A stretch of 64,000 nt of DNA from Gemmatimonadaceae bacterium (GTDB taxonomy: Bacteria > Gemmatimonadota > Gemmatimonadetes > Gemmatimonadales > Gemmatimonadaceae): assembly GCA_035606695.1 (NCBI GenBank), contig DATNEW010000008.1:1-64000 (forward strand), given 5' to 3'. Shown piece after piece: positions 27,330 to 35,491 of this stretch. The notes under the pieces are model-generated. The model ran no database searches and was not told where the DNA came from. It was given only the letters and a program-made list of their open reading frames with translations. The position numbers and the translations under genes are program-made. Position 1 is the stretch's first letter; the number at the start of each line of letters is the position of its first letter.

Positions 27330-28444
27330 CCGTGGGCGCCACGCAGTCGTATAGCGTGCCGCTCGACGATCTCACGGTCCGCGCGTATCGCGTGCCGACG
27401 GACACACCGAACGAGTCGGACGGCACGTTCGTCTGGAACGGAACGACGCTGGTCGTCGTGCACGCCGCCGCGGGTGGCGCGACGGGGCTGGGCTACACGT
27501 ACGCGAACGTCGCGACGGCGACGCTCATCCGCGATTCGTTCGCGAGCCTCGTACGGGGCATGGACGTACTGTCGATCGGCCGCATCTGGAGGACGCTCGT
27601 CGAGAGCGTACGGAATGTCGGACGCACGGGCATCGCATCGATGGCGATTTCCGCGGTCGATACCGCGCTGTGGGATCTCAAGGCGAGGCTTCTGAGCCTG
27701 CCGCTCGTTTCGCTGCTCGGCGCCACGCGTGAGTCGGCGCCGGTCTACGGCAGCGGAGGCTTCACATCGTACACTGTTCGCCAGCTCTGCGATCAGCTCG
27801 CGGGGTGGGTGGAATCCGGCATTCCGCGCGTGAAGATGAAGATCGGCCGCGACGCGCGCGCCGACGTCGAACGCGTCGCGGCCGCTCGGGCGGCGATCGG
27901 CGACGGCGCCGAGTTGTTCGTCGATGCGAACGGCGCGTACGAGCGGAAGCAGGCGTTGGCGCAAGCGGAGCGATTCGCCGAGCAGCGCGTGACCTGGTTC
28001 GAGGAGCCCGTGTACCACCGCGACCTGCGCGGCCTGCGATTCGTTCGCGAGCACGCGCCGCCGGGAATGGAAATCTCGGTCGGCGAATACGGATACGCGC
28101 CGGACACCTTCGCGTCGATCGTGCGCTCCGGTGCGACCGACGTGTTGCAGGCCGACGCGTCGCGATGCGAAGGCATTACGGGCCTCATCGTTGTCGACGG
28201 ATTCTGCGACGCCACGGCGACGCCGCTGTCGACGCACTGCGCACCGTCGCTCCACGCACACGTGGCGTGCGCGGCGAAGCGGGTGCGACACGTCGAATAC
28301 TTTCACGACCACGCGCGCATCGAGCAGATGCTCTTCGACGGTGTGCTCACGCCGCGCGACGGCGCGCTGCACCCCGATCTCGGCCGTCATGGCCTCGGAC
28401 TCGAGCTCAAACAGGCGGACGCGCTCAAGTACGAGGTCGCATGA
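27326..28444 (+). CDS. Enolase-superfamily enzyme (mandelate racemase/muconate lactonizing group)
   Basis: 372 aa with a TTG start overlapping the previous stop; GTG 27332 is the alternative. N-terminal capping domain, then the barrel with PRVKMKIGRD (the Lys-x-Lys base), metal ligands in FVDANGAY, WFEEPVYHRD and VGEYGYAP, then LQADASRCEGIT and STHCAPSLHAH, where the His of the mandelate-racemase subgroup sits. Such enzymes abstract the alpha proton of a sugar acid, usually as dehydratases or racemases. Given the glucoamylase and dehydrogenases in the same operon, an aldonic acid dehydratase is a fair guess; the substrate is not shown. Confidence 0.88.
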   Translation: MTVGATQSYSVPLDDLTVRAYRVPTDTPNESDGTFVWNGTTLVVVHAAAGGATGLGYTYANVATATLIRDSFASLVRGMDVLSIGRIWRTLVESVRNVGRTGIASMAISAVDTALWDLKARLLSLPLVSLLGATRESAPVYGSGGFTSYTVRQLCDQLAGWVESGIPRVKMKIGRDARADVERVAAARAAIGDGAELFVDANGAYERKQALAQAERFAEQRVTWFEEPVYHRDLRGLRFVREHAPPGMEISVGEYGYAPDTFASIVRSGATDVLQADASRCEGITGLIVVDGFCDATATPLSTHCAPSLHAHVACAAKRVRHVEYFHDHARIEQMLFDGVLTPRDGALHPDLGRHGLGLELKQADALKYEVA

Positions 28445-31422
28445 CCCGCATTCCGCAGATGCCGGTCTCCCGGCGGACCGGCAAGGGCCAGCAAGCGCCG
28501 CCGCCAACGCCGCCGCGCCCCGACGCGGTGAGCGGACGCGACCTGCACATCGACGTGCCGGCGCTCGAGAAGTGGCTGCGCTCGGACGTGCGCGGCGAAG
28601 TTCGCTTCAACGACGGCGATCGCGCGCTGTATTCGACCGACGCGTCGAACTATCGGCAGCTTCCGGTGGGTGTCGTGGTTCCGCGCAGCGCGGACGACGT
28701 TGTCGCCACCGTCGCGGCATGCCGCGCGTTCGGCGCGCCGATCATGTCGCGCGGCGGGGCGACCGATCTCGCCGGCGCGACCTGCAATGCCGCCGTGGTC
28801 ATGGACCTGAGCAAGTACATGAACCGCGTGTTGGAGATCAACTGGGACGAGAAGTGGGCGCGCGTCGAACCCGGGACGGTCCTCGACGATTTACGCCATC
28901 GCGCCGAAGAGCGGTCGCTCACGTTCGGTCCCGATCCGGCGACGCACGCGCGCAACACGCTCGGCGGAATGATCGGCAACAATTCGTGCGGCATGCATGC
29001 GCAGATGGCGGGGAAAGTCGAGGAGAATACGCTCTCGCTCGACGTGTTGACGTACGACGGCGAGCGCATGCGCGTCGGTCCCACGTCGGAGGACGAGCTC
29101 GAGTCGATCATCGGCGCGGGTGGCGTGCGCGGCGAGATCTACTCGCGCCTCAAGGTGATTCGCGACACGTACGGCGATCAGATTCGCGCGAAGTTTCCGA
29201 AGATTCCGCGACTCGTGTCCGGGTACGCGCTGCACCAGCTGCTTCCCGAGCACGGATTCAACGTCGCGCGCGCGCTCGTCGGCACCGAGAGCACGTGTGT
29301 CACGGTGCTCGAAGCAAAGCTTCGTCTCGTCCATAGCCCGCGCGTCCGGACGCTGGTCGTCGTCGCCTACGACGACATCTTCACCGCCGGTGACCACGTC
29401 GCGTTCTGCAACGAGTTCAAGCCGATCGCGCTGGAAGGCATCGACGCCAGCATGTTCAAATACATGCACGACAAGGGTATGTCGACGTCTGGACGCAAGC
29501 TCTTCCCGAACGGCGGCGCCTGGCTCGTCGTGGAATTCGGCGGCGACACGAAAGCGGAGGCCGCGGAGTCGGCGCACAAGCTCATGTCGGGCCTCGAGGG
29601 GAAGGTCGACTCCTCACGCGTCAAGTTGTTCGAGGACGTCAAGCAGGAACACCTCATCTGGCACATTCGCGAAGCCGGGTTGGGCTCGACGTCAAAGATC
29701 CCTCATGATCCGGACTTCTATCCCGGATGGGAGGACTCGGCGGTCGGCCCCGAGGACGTCGGCAACTATCTGAGAGATCTTCAGAAGCTCTTCGATCGCT
29801 ACGGCTACACGGCCTCGCTCTACGGGCATTTCGGGCAGGGCTGCGTGCACTGCAGTATCGACTTCGATCTGTACACGCCCGACGGCATCACACGCTGGAC
29901 GCGCTTTCTCAACGAGGCGGCGCATCTCGTCACGTCGTACGGCGGATCGCTGTCGGGCGAGCACGGTGATGGACAGGCGCGCGGAAGCCTGTTGCCGATC
30001 ATGTTCGGCGACGAGCTCGTTCAGGCATTCAGAGAATTCAAGGCCGCGTGGGATCCGCGCGGCATGATGAATCCCGGCAAAGTGGTCGATGCGTACCCCG
30101 TCGATCGCAACCTGCGTTGGGGACCGCACTACCACCCGTGGGATCCGGCGACGCACTTCGCGTTCACTGAAGATCGCGGAAGCTTCGCGTACGCCGCGAA
30201 CCGTTGCGTCGGCACGGGGAAATGCCGCAAGCACGACAGCGGAACGATGTGCCCCAGCTACATGGTCACGCGTGAAGAAAAGCATTCGACGCGCGGCCGC
30301 TCGCGTCTGCTGTTCGAGATGCTCGAAGGCAATCCGCTGGGAGACGGATGGCGCGACGAATCCGTGAAGGACGCGCTCGATCTCTGTCTCGCGTGCAAGG
30401 CGTGCCGCGGGGAGTGCCCGGTCAACGTCGACATGGCGACGTACAAGGCAGAGTTTCTGTCGCACTATTACGATGGACACCGTCGTCCGCTGTCCGCCTA
30501 CGCATTTGGCTTGATGCATCGCTGGGCGCGGCTCGCCGCACACGCGCCGCGATTCGCGAACTTCTTCACGCAGACCCCCGGGCTGCGCTCGCTCGCGAAA
30601 GCCGCGGTGTCGATCGCGCCCGAGCGGCGAATTCCGCCATTCGCGCGACGCACCTTCCGACATTGGTTCAAGCATCGCAAGACGCCGAACCCGAGCAGCA
30701 CTCCCGTCGTGCTGTGGGTCGACACGTGGAACAACTATTTCCTGCCGGATACGGCGCGGGCCGCGGTACAGGTACTCGAGGCCGCTGGGTTTCAGGTCGT
30801 CGTTCCACAACGTCCGCTGTGTTGCGGACGACCCTTGTACGACTACGGCATGCTTGGCACCGCGAAGAAGCTGCTGCGAGAGACGCTCGATGCGCTCGGG
30901 CCGCATCTGCGCGCGGGAACGTCCGTGGTTGGCCTCGAACCAAGCTGCGTCTCCGTGTTTCGAGACGAGCTGACGAACATCCTGCCGAACGATGACGACG
31001 CGAAGCGACTGCACGATCAGTCGTTCATGCTCGGAGAGTTCCTCGCGGAACATCTCGACCACCTGAAGTTGCCGCCGATGCATCGCAAAGCGGTCGTGCA
31101 CGGTCATTGTCACGCGAAATCGATTCTGAAATTCGACAGCCAATCCGAAGTGCTGAAAGCGGCAGGCCTCGAATTCACCGTGCTCGACTCCGGCTGTTGC
31201 GGCATGGCCGGCGCGTTCGGCTATGAGAAGGGGGAGCACTACGACGTGTCGGTCGCCTGCGGCGAACGCGTGCTTCTTCCCGCCGTTCGCCAGAGTGCGC
31301 GCGACGCGCTGATACTCGCCGACGGCTTTAGCTGCCGAGAACAGATCGTTCAGACGACGGGCGTGCGCGCGTTGCACCTCGCCGACGCGTTGAAGATGTC
31401 GCTGGATCAGAGGTCAGTATGA
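28441..31422 (+). CDS. FAD-linked and Fe-S-containing 2-hydroxyacid dehydrogenase (YdiJ/GlcD-GlpC fusion type)
   Basis: 993 aa from ATG 28441 (ATGA overlap); upstream open frame is a shadow of the previous gene. The PCMH-type FAD domain is at about 70-240 (VPRSADDVVATVAACRAFGA, NTLGGMIGNNSCGMHAQ), then the FAD oxidase C-terminal domain to about 550 (SGEHGDGQARG). Next is a double 4Fe-4S region (CVGTGKCRKHDSGTMC near 588; CLACKACRGECPVN near 650), and last two CCG domains (LCCGRPLYDYG near 793, SGCCGMAGAFGYEK near 918). This is the build of large D-lactate or D-2-hydroxyglutarate dehydrogenases that pass electrons to the respiratory chain. Length matches YdiJ (about 1018). Confidence 0.92.
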   Translation: MTRIPQMPVSRRTGKGQQAPPPTPPRPDAVSGRDLHIDVPALEKWLRSDVRGEVRFNDGDRALYSTDASNYRQLPVGVVVPRSADDVVATVAACRAFGAPIMSRGGATDLAGATCNAAVVMDLSKYMNRVLEINWDEKWARVEPGTVLDDLRHRAEERSLTFGPDPATHARNTLGGMIGNNSCGMHAQMAGKVEENTLSLDVLTYDGERMRVGPTSEDELESIIGAGGVRGEIYSRLKVIRDTYGDQIRAKFPKIPRLVSGYALHQLLPEHGFNVARALVGTESTCVTVLEAKLRLVHSPRVRTLVVVAYDDIFTAGDHVAFCNEFKPIALEGIDASMFKYMHDKGMSTSGRKLFPNGGAWLVVEFGGDTKAEAAESAHKLMSGLEGKVDSSRVKLFEDVKQEHLIWHIREAGLGSTSKIPHDPDFYPGWEDSAVGPEDVGNYLRDLQKLFDRYGYTASLYGHFGQGCVHCSIDFDLYTPDGITRWTRFLNEAAHLVTSYGGSLSGEHGDGQARGSLLPIMFGDELVQAFREFKAAWDPRGMMNPGKVVDAYPVDRNLRWGPHYHPWDPATHFAFTEDRGSFAYAANRCVGTGKCRKHDSGTMCPSYMVTREEKHSTRGRSRLLFEMLEGNPLGDGWRDESVKDALDLCLACKACRGECPVNVDMATYKAEFLSHYYDGHRRPLSAYAFGLMHRWARLAAHAPRFANFFTQTPGLRSLAKAAVSIAPERRIPPFARRTFRHWFKHRKTPNPSSTPVVLWVDTWNNYFLPDTARAAVQVLEAAGFQVVVPQRPLCCGRPLYDYGMLGTAKKLLRETLDALGPHLRAGTSVVGLEPSCVSVFRDELTNILPNDDDAKRLHDQSFMLGEFLAEHLDHLKLPPMHRKAVVHGHCHAKSILKFDSQSEVLKAAGLEFTVLDSGCCGMAGAFGYEKGEHYDVSVACGERVLLPAVRQSARDALILADGFSCREQIVQTTGVRALHLADALKMSLDQRSV

Positions 31423-32414
31423 GCGAAGTTGTCGTCGTCACCGGCGCCTCGGCCGGGCTGGGTCGCGCCATCGTTCAGCGATTCGCCCGGGACGGCAGCG
31501 CGATCGGTTTGATCGCGCGCGGCCGCGAACGCCTCGAGAGCGCGAAGGCCGAAGTGGAGGCACTCGGCGGCCGCGCGATCGTGCTCCCGCTCGACGTCGC
31601 GGACGCCGGTGCCGTCGAAGACGCCGCCGCGACGGTCGAGCGCGAGCTTGGGCCGATCGACGTCTGGATCAACAACGCGATGGTCTCGGTCTACTCGCCG
31701 ATCAAGGAGATGAGCGCCGACGAATTCCGTCGCGTGACCGAAGTGACGTATCTCGGTTACGTGCATGGAACGCTCGCCGCGCTCAAGCGAATGCTGTCGC
31801 GTGACCGCGGCGTCATCATCCAGGTGGGATCCGCACTCGCGCATCGGAGCATACCTCTGCAATCGGCGTACTGCGCGGCAAAGCACGCGGTCATGGGATT
31901 TCACGAATCGTTATTGAGCGAACTGATACACGACCGCAGTCGCGTGCGGGCGACGATGGTGCAGATGCCGGCGATGAATACGCCGCAGTTCGATTGGGCG
32001 AAGAGCCGGCTGCCGCACAAGACGCAGCCGGTGCCGCCGATCTTTCAGCCCGAAGTCGGCGCCGATGCCGTGCATCACTGCGTTCGTCACGATGTTGGAC
32101 GCGAGTTTCTGGTCGCGTGGCCAACCGTGAAGGCGGTGCTCGGCGAGAAAGTGGTGCCGGGATACATCGACGAAAAGCTCGGGCACGAGGGGTATCAGGG
32201 CGAGCAGACGAGCGAGCCGGCGAATCCCGAACGAGCCGACAATCTCTGGCAGCCGGCCCCCGGAGATTTTGCGGCCCACGGACGGTTCGACGATCGCGCG
32301 CGCGATGCGAGCGTCGAGCTCTGGGTCGCGAAGCGGAAGCCATGGTTGATGCTCGGCGGTGCCCTCGCGCTCGGCGCGACACTCGGTGGCGTGTTCACGC
32401 GAGATCGCCGGTAA
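31419..32414 (+). CDS. SDR-family oxidoreductase with C-terminal membrane tail
   Basis: 331 aa, ATG overlapping the previous stop. Rossmann motif TGASAGLGRA at the N-terminus, NNAMVSVYSP after strand 4, catalytic Ser in QVGSALAHRS and Tyr151/Lys155 in YCAAKHA. The glycine pattern and the Arg just after strand 2 (ARGRERL) favour NADP. The length (SDRs are about 250 aa) is explained by an added C-terminal part (260-331) ending in a hydrophobic stretch WLMLGGALALGATLGGVF, a likely membrane anchor. Its TAA shares an A with the ATG of the glucoamylase gene. Confidence 0.9.
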   Translation: MSEVVVVTGASAGLGRAIVQRFARDGSAIGLIARGRERLESAKAEVEALGGRAIVLPLDVADAGAVEDAAATVERELGPIDVWINNAMVSVYSPIKEMSADEFRRVTEVTYLGYVHGTLAALKRMLSRDRGVIIQVGSALAHRSIPLQSAYCAAKHAVMGFHESLLSELIHDRSRVRATMVQMPAMNTPQFDWAKSRLPHKTQPVPPIFQPEVGADAVHHCVRHDVGREFLVAWPTVKAVLGEKVVPGYIDEKLGHEGYQGEQTSEPANPERADNLWQPAPGDFAAHGRFDDRARDASVELWVAKRKPWLMLGGALALGATLGGVFTRDRR

Positions 32415-34831
32415 TGGCTGCACACGGTGGCGCCCCAGGAGGGCCGGGGGTCGAGCCACGCTGGACGTCGAGCGCGAAGTCGGGCGTCGGGACCGCGATC
32501 GGCGCGCGAAGTATGGTGTGGTTCACGATGGCACACGGCATCGTGAACGAGGTGTACTATCCGCGCGTCGATCAAGCGAACGTCCGCGACATGCAGATGA
32601 TCGTGACGGCCGATCCAGACTTTTTCGCCGAAGAGAAGCGGGACACGCGGCATACCGTCGAGATGATCGAGACTGGAGTGCCCGCGTTTCGAGTGACGAA
32701 CAGCTGCAATCGTGACCGGTTCCGCATACGAAAGACTCTTCTCACGGATCCCGACCGCGATGTGCTGCTCCAGTCAACCACGTTCGACGCGTTGAGCGGT
32801 TCCAATCGAGACTACCGTCTCTTCGTGCTCCTCGCGCCTCACCTCGACAACCAGGGATACGGAAACACCGGATGGGTCGGCGACTATAACGGCTGGCCGA
32901 TGTTGTTTGCTCGGCGCGGAGATTCCGTGTTGGCGCTGGCGTGCTCCGCAACGTTCGCGTCGATGAGTTGCGGCTTCGTCGGCGTCAACGATGGATGGCA
33001 ACAGCTGTCACGCGACCGTCGGCTTACGGCGTGCTACGACGACGCGTGCAATGGCAATGTCGCGCTCACTGGTGAGATCGAGTTGCCCGACGCGAGTGAG
33101 GCGTTCGTGCTGGCGTTGGCGTTTGGCCGGACACCGGACGAGGCTGCACACGCGGCGCGTGCTTCGCTGCTTACCGAGTTCGACGCGACGTGCAAGGCGT
33201 TCATCGACGGATGGAGGTCTTATCATGCGCGATCGCGCCGCCTGTCCGCGACGGATGACACGACCGTCGAATGCAAACTCAGCGTCGCCGTGCTTCAGAC
33301 GCATGAAGACAAGGTGCGGCGCGGCGCCTTCATTGCCAGTCTCTCGATCCCCTGGGGAAACGAGCGCGGCGACCACGATCTTGGCGGATACCACGTGGTG
33401 TGGGCGCGCGATCTCGTCGAGATCGCCGGCGGCCTGTTGGCGGCGGGATACCTCTCGCCCGCGCATCACGCGTTGCACTACCTGATGACGACACAGAACG
33501 CCGACGGCCACTGGCCGCAGAACATGTGGCTCGACGGACGCGCGTACTGGAGCGGCAACCAGCTCGACGAAACCGGATTCCCAATTCTGCTCGCCGATCA
33601 ACTCCGCCGTCATCGCGCGCTCGGCGACCTCGATCCCTGGCCGATGGTGCGAAGCGCCGCGGCCTATCTCGCTCGCACTGGGCCGGTCACACCGGAGGAC
33701 CGCTGGGAGGAAGACGGCGGATACTCGACGTTCACGCTGGCAGTGGAGATCGCCGCGCTGCTCGTTGCCGCCGATTTCGCCGACCGGCATCGCGATGCGA
33801 CGGCTGCAAACTATCTTCGGCAAACGGCCGACATGTGGAATGCGTCGCTCGAGCGTTGGACGTATGTCCGCGGCACCCCGCTCGCGACGGGGGCCGGCGT
33901 CGACGGCTACTACGTGCGAATCGCGCCGGGCGATCTTGGCGACGGCGATTCAACGATCGCCGTGAAGAATCAGCCGCCGTCGCGCAGCGAGATCGTCTAC
34001 AGCGAGATGGTGAGCCCCGATGCGCTGGCGCTCGTCCGCTTCGGGCTCCGCGCTCCGGATGATGAGAAAATTCTAAATACCATCGGCGTCATCGATTGGT
34101 TGCTGTGCACGACCACGCCCAACGGGCCCGTGTGGCACCGGTACAACGACGATGGGTACGGCGAACATGAAGACGGCTCCGCCTTCGACGGAACGGGCAT
34201 CGGCCGAGGGTGGCCGCTGCTCGCCGGCGAGCGCGGCCACTACGAGGTTGCGGCTGGACGACCGAACAACGCCCAGCTGTTGCTCGACGCCGTGCGCCGC
34301 CAAAGCGGTCGCGGCGGGTTGATTCCGGAGCAAGTCTGGGACGCCGCGGACATTCCCGAACGGTCGTTGTTTTGCGGATGCCCGAGCGGATCGGCGATGC
34401 CACTGGCGTGGGCGCACGCCGAATTCCTCAAGCTGGCGCGCTCGCTTCGCGACGAGCGTGTGTTCGACACACCGCCGCAGACCGTGCGGCGATATGCCGG
34501 TGCACGACGAGAATGTCGTACGTCGCAATGGCGTTTCAACAACAAGGTCCGCGCGATTCCGGCCGGCAACACGTTGCGCATCGAAGCACTCGCGCCGTTT
34601 GTCGCGCATTGGAGCTGCGACGAATGGCGGACTGTCGAGGACACCGATTCCGTCGATTCAACGCTGGGTATCTGGTTCGTGGATCTGCCGACCGCGGACG
34701 CGTCGGCGGGCGGCCGCGTCCTGTTCACGTTTTTCTGGCCCCAAGCCGGGCGTTGGGAGGGTGAGGATTTCGCCGTACATCTGGATGCGGCGCGGCACCC
34801 GGCCAGGGCTTCGCGATCGGAAGGAGGCTGA
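32414..34831 (+). CDS. Glycoside hydrolase family 15 (glucoamylase-like)
   Basis: 805 aa from ATG 32414 (TAATG overlap). N-terminal beta-sandwich (about 15-270, with MVWFTMAHGIVNEVYYPR typical of bacterial glucoamylase/glucodextranase) followed by the alpha/alpha barrel. Predicted catalytic acid Glu386 in GNQLDETGFP and base Glu639 in LIPEQVWDAAD. The inverting family releases glucose from the ends of starch, glycogen or dextran-like chains. No signal peptide is seen, so a cytoplasmic enzyme acting on stored glucan or on imported chains is likely. In an operon with redox enzymes, it would feed glucose into oxidation. Confidence 0.92.
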   Translation: MAAHGGAPGGPGVEPRWTSSAKSGVGTAIGARSMVWFTMAHGIVNEVYYPRVDQANVRDMQMIVTADPDFFAEEKRDTRHTVEMIETGVPAFRVTNSCNRDRFRIRKTLLTDPDRDVLLQSTTFDALSGSNRDYRLFVLLAPHLDNQGYGNTGWVGDYNGWPMLFARRGDSVLALACSATFASMSCGFVGVNDGWQQLSRDRRLTACYDDACNGNVALTGEIELPDASEAFVLALAFGRTPDEAAHAARASLLTEFDATCKAFIDGWRSYHARSRRLSATDDTTVECKLSVAVLQTHEDKVRRGAFIASLSIPWGNERGDHDLGGYHVVWARDLVEIAGGLLAAGYLSPAHHALHYLMTTQNADGHWPQNMWLDGRAYWSGNQLDETGFPILLADQLRRHRALGDLDPWPMVRSAAAYLARTGPVTPEDRWEEDGGYSTFTLAVEIAALLVAADFADRHRDATAANYLRQTADMWNASLERWTYVRGTPLATGAGVDGYYVRIAPGDLGDGDSTIAVKNQPPSRSEIVYSEMVSPDALALVRFGLRAPDDEKILNTIGVIDWLLCTTTPNGPVWHRYNDDGYGEHEDGSAFDGTGIGRGWPLLAGERGHYEVAAGRPNNAQLLLDAVRRQSGRGGLIPEQVWDAADIPERSLFCGCPSGSAMPLAWAHAEFLKLARSLRDERVFDTPPQTVRRYAGARRECRTSQWRFNNKVRAIPAGNTLRIEALAPFVAHWSCDEWRTVEDTDSVDSTLGIWFVDLPTADASAGGRVLFTFFWPQAGRWEGEDFAVHLDAARHPARASRSEGG

Positions 34832-34832
34832 C

Positions 34833-35390
34833 GTGACACACCTGACGACCGAACGACGTTGGATCATCGGCTTGTCGGCACTGGGCGCGGCAAACATGAC
34901 CGCTGGCGCGCTGAAGCAGTTTGGCGTCATTCGGCGACTCCCCGATCTGCCCGTCAAGGGTTTCGACTCGAACGCGGTCATGTCGAGCGGGCCCGCGTTC
35001 GTCTTTGGAATTCCTGATACACCGCTCGCCATCACCGGGCTGGTGGCGAACATTCCTCTCGCTCTCGCCGGCGGCGAAGATCGTGCGCGAACCCGGCCGT
35101 GGATTCCACTGAGCATTGCGGCGAAGAGCGTCGTCGAAGTGAGCGTGGCTGCCTGGTTCCTGTGGCAGATGCGGTATCGCCTTCATACCTGGTGCGCATA
35201 CTGCATCGCGGGCGCGTTCATCACCGCCGCGATCGCCGTTCTCAATCTCCGCGAATCGCGCGAGGCGCTGCCGACGCGGCGCGCGCGCGGCATTGGCATT
35301 GGCGCGGCCACGGCCATCGCGGTCGGAACGCTATTCGCGATGCACACATTGGACGAGCGGCGCAGAGCAAGGCGTCGACGTCGGAAGTAA
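34833..35390 (+). CDS. Vitamin K epoxide reductase (VKOR)-like membrane protein
   Basis: 185 aa from GTG 34833, preceded by a strong ribosome site AAGGAGG at 34821-34827. Four membrane helices are likely (about 8-26, 55-80, 92-115, 120-140). The family-type segment SSGPAFVFGIPDTPLAITGL and the redox pair WCAYC (HTWCAYCIAGAFITA) point to VKOR, which reoxidises DsbA-like proteins with quinone. The second, loop Cys pair of VKOR is not visible, so activity is uncertain. It is the last gene before the second operator; its stop codon touches operator copy 2. Confidence 0.6.
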   Translation: MTHLTTERRWIIGLSALGAANMTAGALKQFGVIRRLPDLPVKGFDSNAVMSSGPAFVFGIPDTPLAITGLVANIPLALAGGEDRARTRPWIPLSIAAKSVVEVSVAAWFLWQMRYRLHTWCAYCIAGAFITAAIAVLNLRESREALPTRRARGIGIGAATAIAVGTLFAMHTLDERRRARRRRRK

Positions 35391-35428
35391 ATGTATTGAC
35401 GTCACTATAATCGGTACGGTTCTTGTAG
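35390..35428 (+). promoter_or_regulatory. Palindromic operator/promoter, copy 2, in front of the oxidase operon
   Basis: 35394-35428 repeats 25494-25528 with one change in 35 bases (G for C at 35418). The palindrome centre GAC/GTC is kept; the right arm has TATAAT at 35406-35411, while the left arm is degraded (8 of 11 paired), so the leftward -10 seen in copy 1 is absent, as expected where no divergent gene exists. It lies 64 bases before the subunit I start and directly after the VKOR-like stop. Confidence 0.72.
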
Positions 35429-35491
35429 ACCGGTACGTCTCGTTGCGGCGGCGCGTATCCACTCCGGTACGCACCGGCGGGGAGAACCATT

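Noticed and set aside
27805-28440. A 212-codon N-terminal extension of the FAD/Fe-S dehydrogenase
   Set aside because: It is the shifted frame of the enolase-superfamily gene; the ATG at 28441 with an ATGA overlap starts the known family N-terminus.
31994-32413. A 140-codon N-terminal extension of the glucoamylase
   Set aside because: Shadow of the SDR gene; the ATG at 32414 (TAATG) fits the operon pattern and the family start.
25490-35428. A large duplication or insertion-sequence ends around 25490 and 35390
   Set aside because: Similarity stops sharply outside about 35 bases and the copies are in the same sense, with no transposase between them; a control element explains it better.
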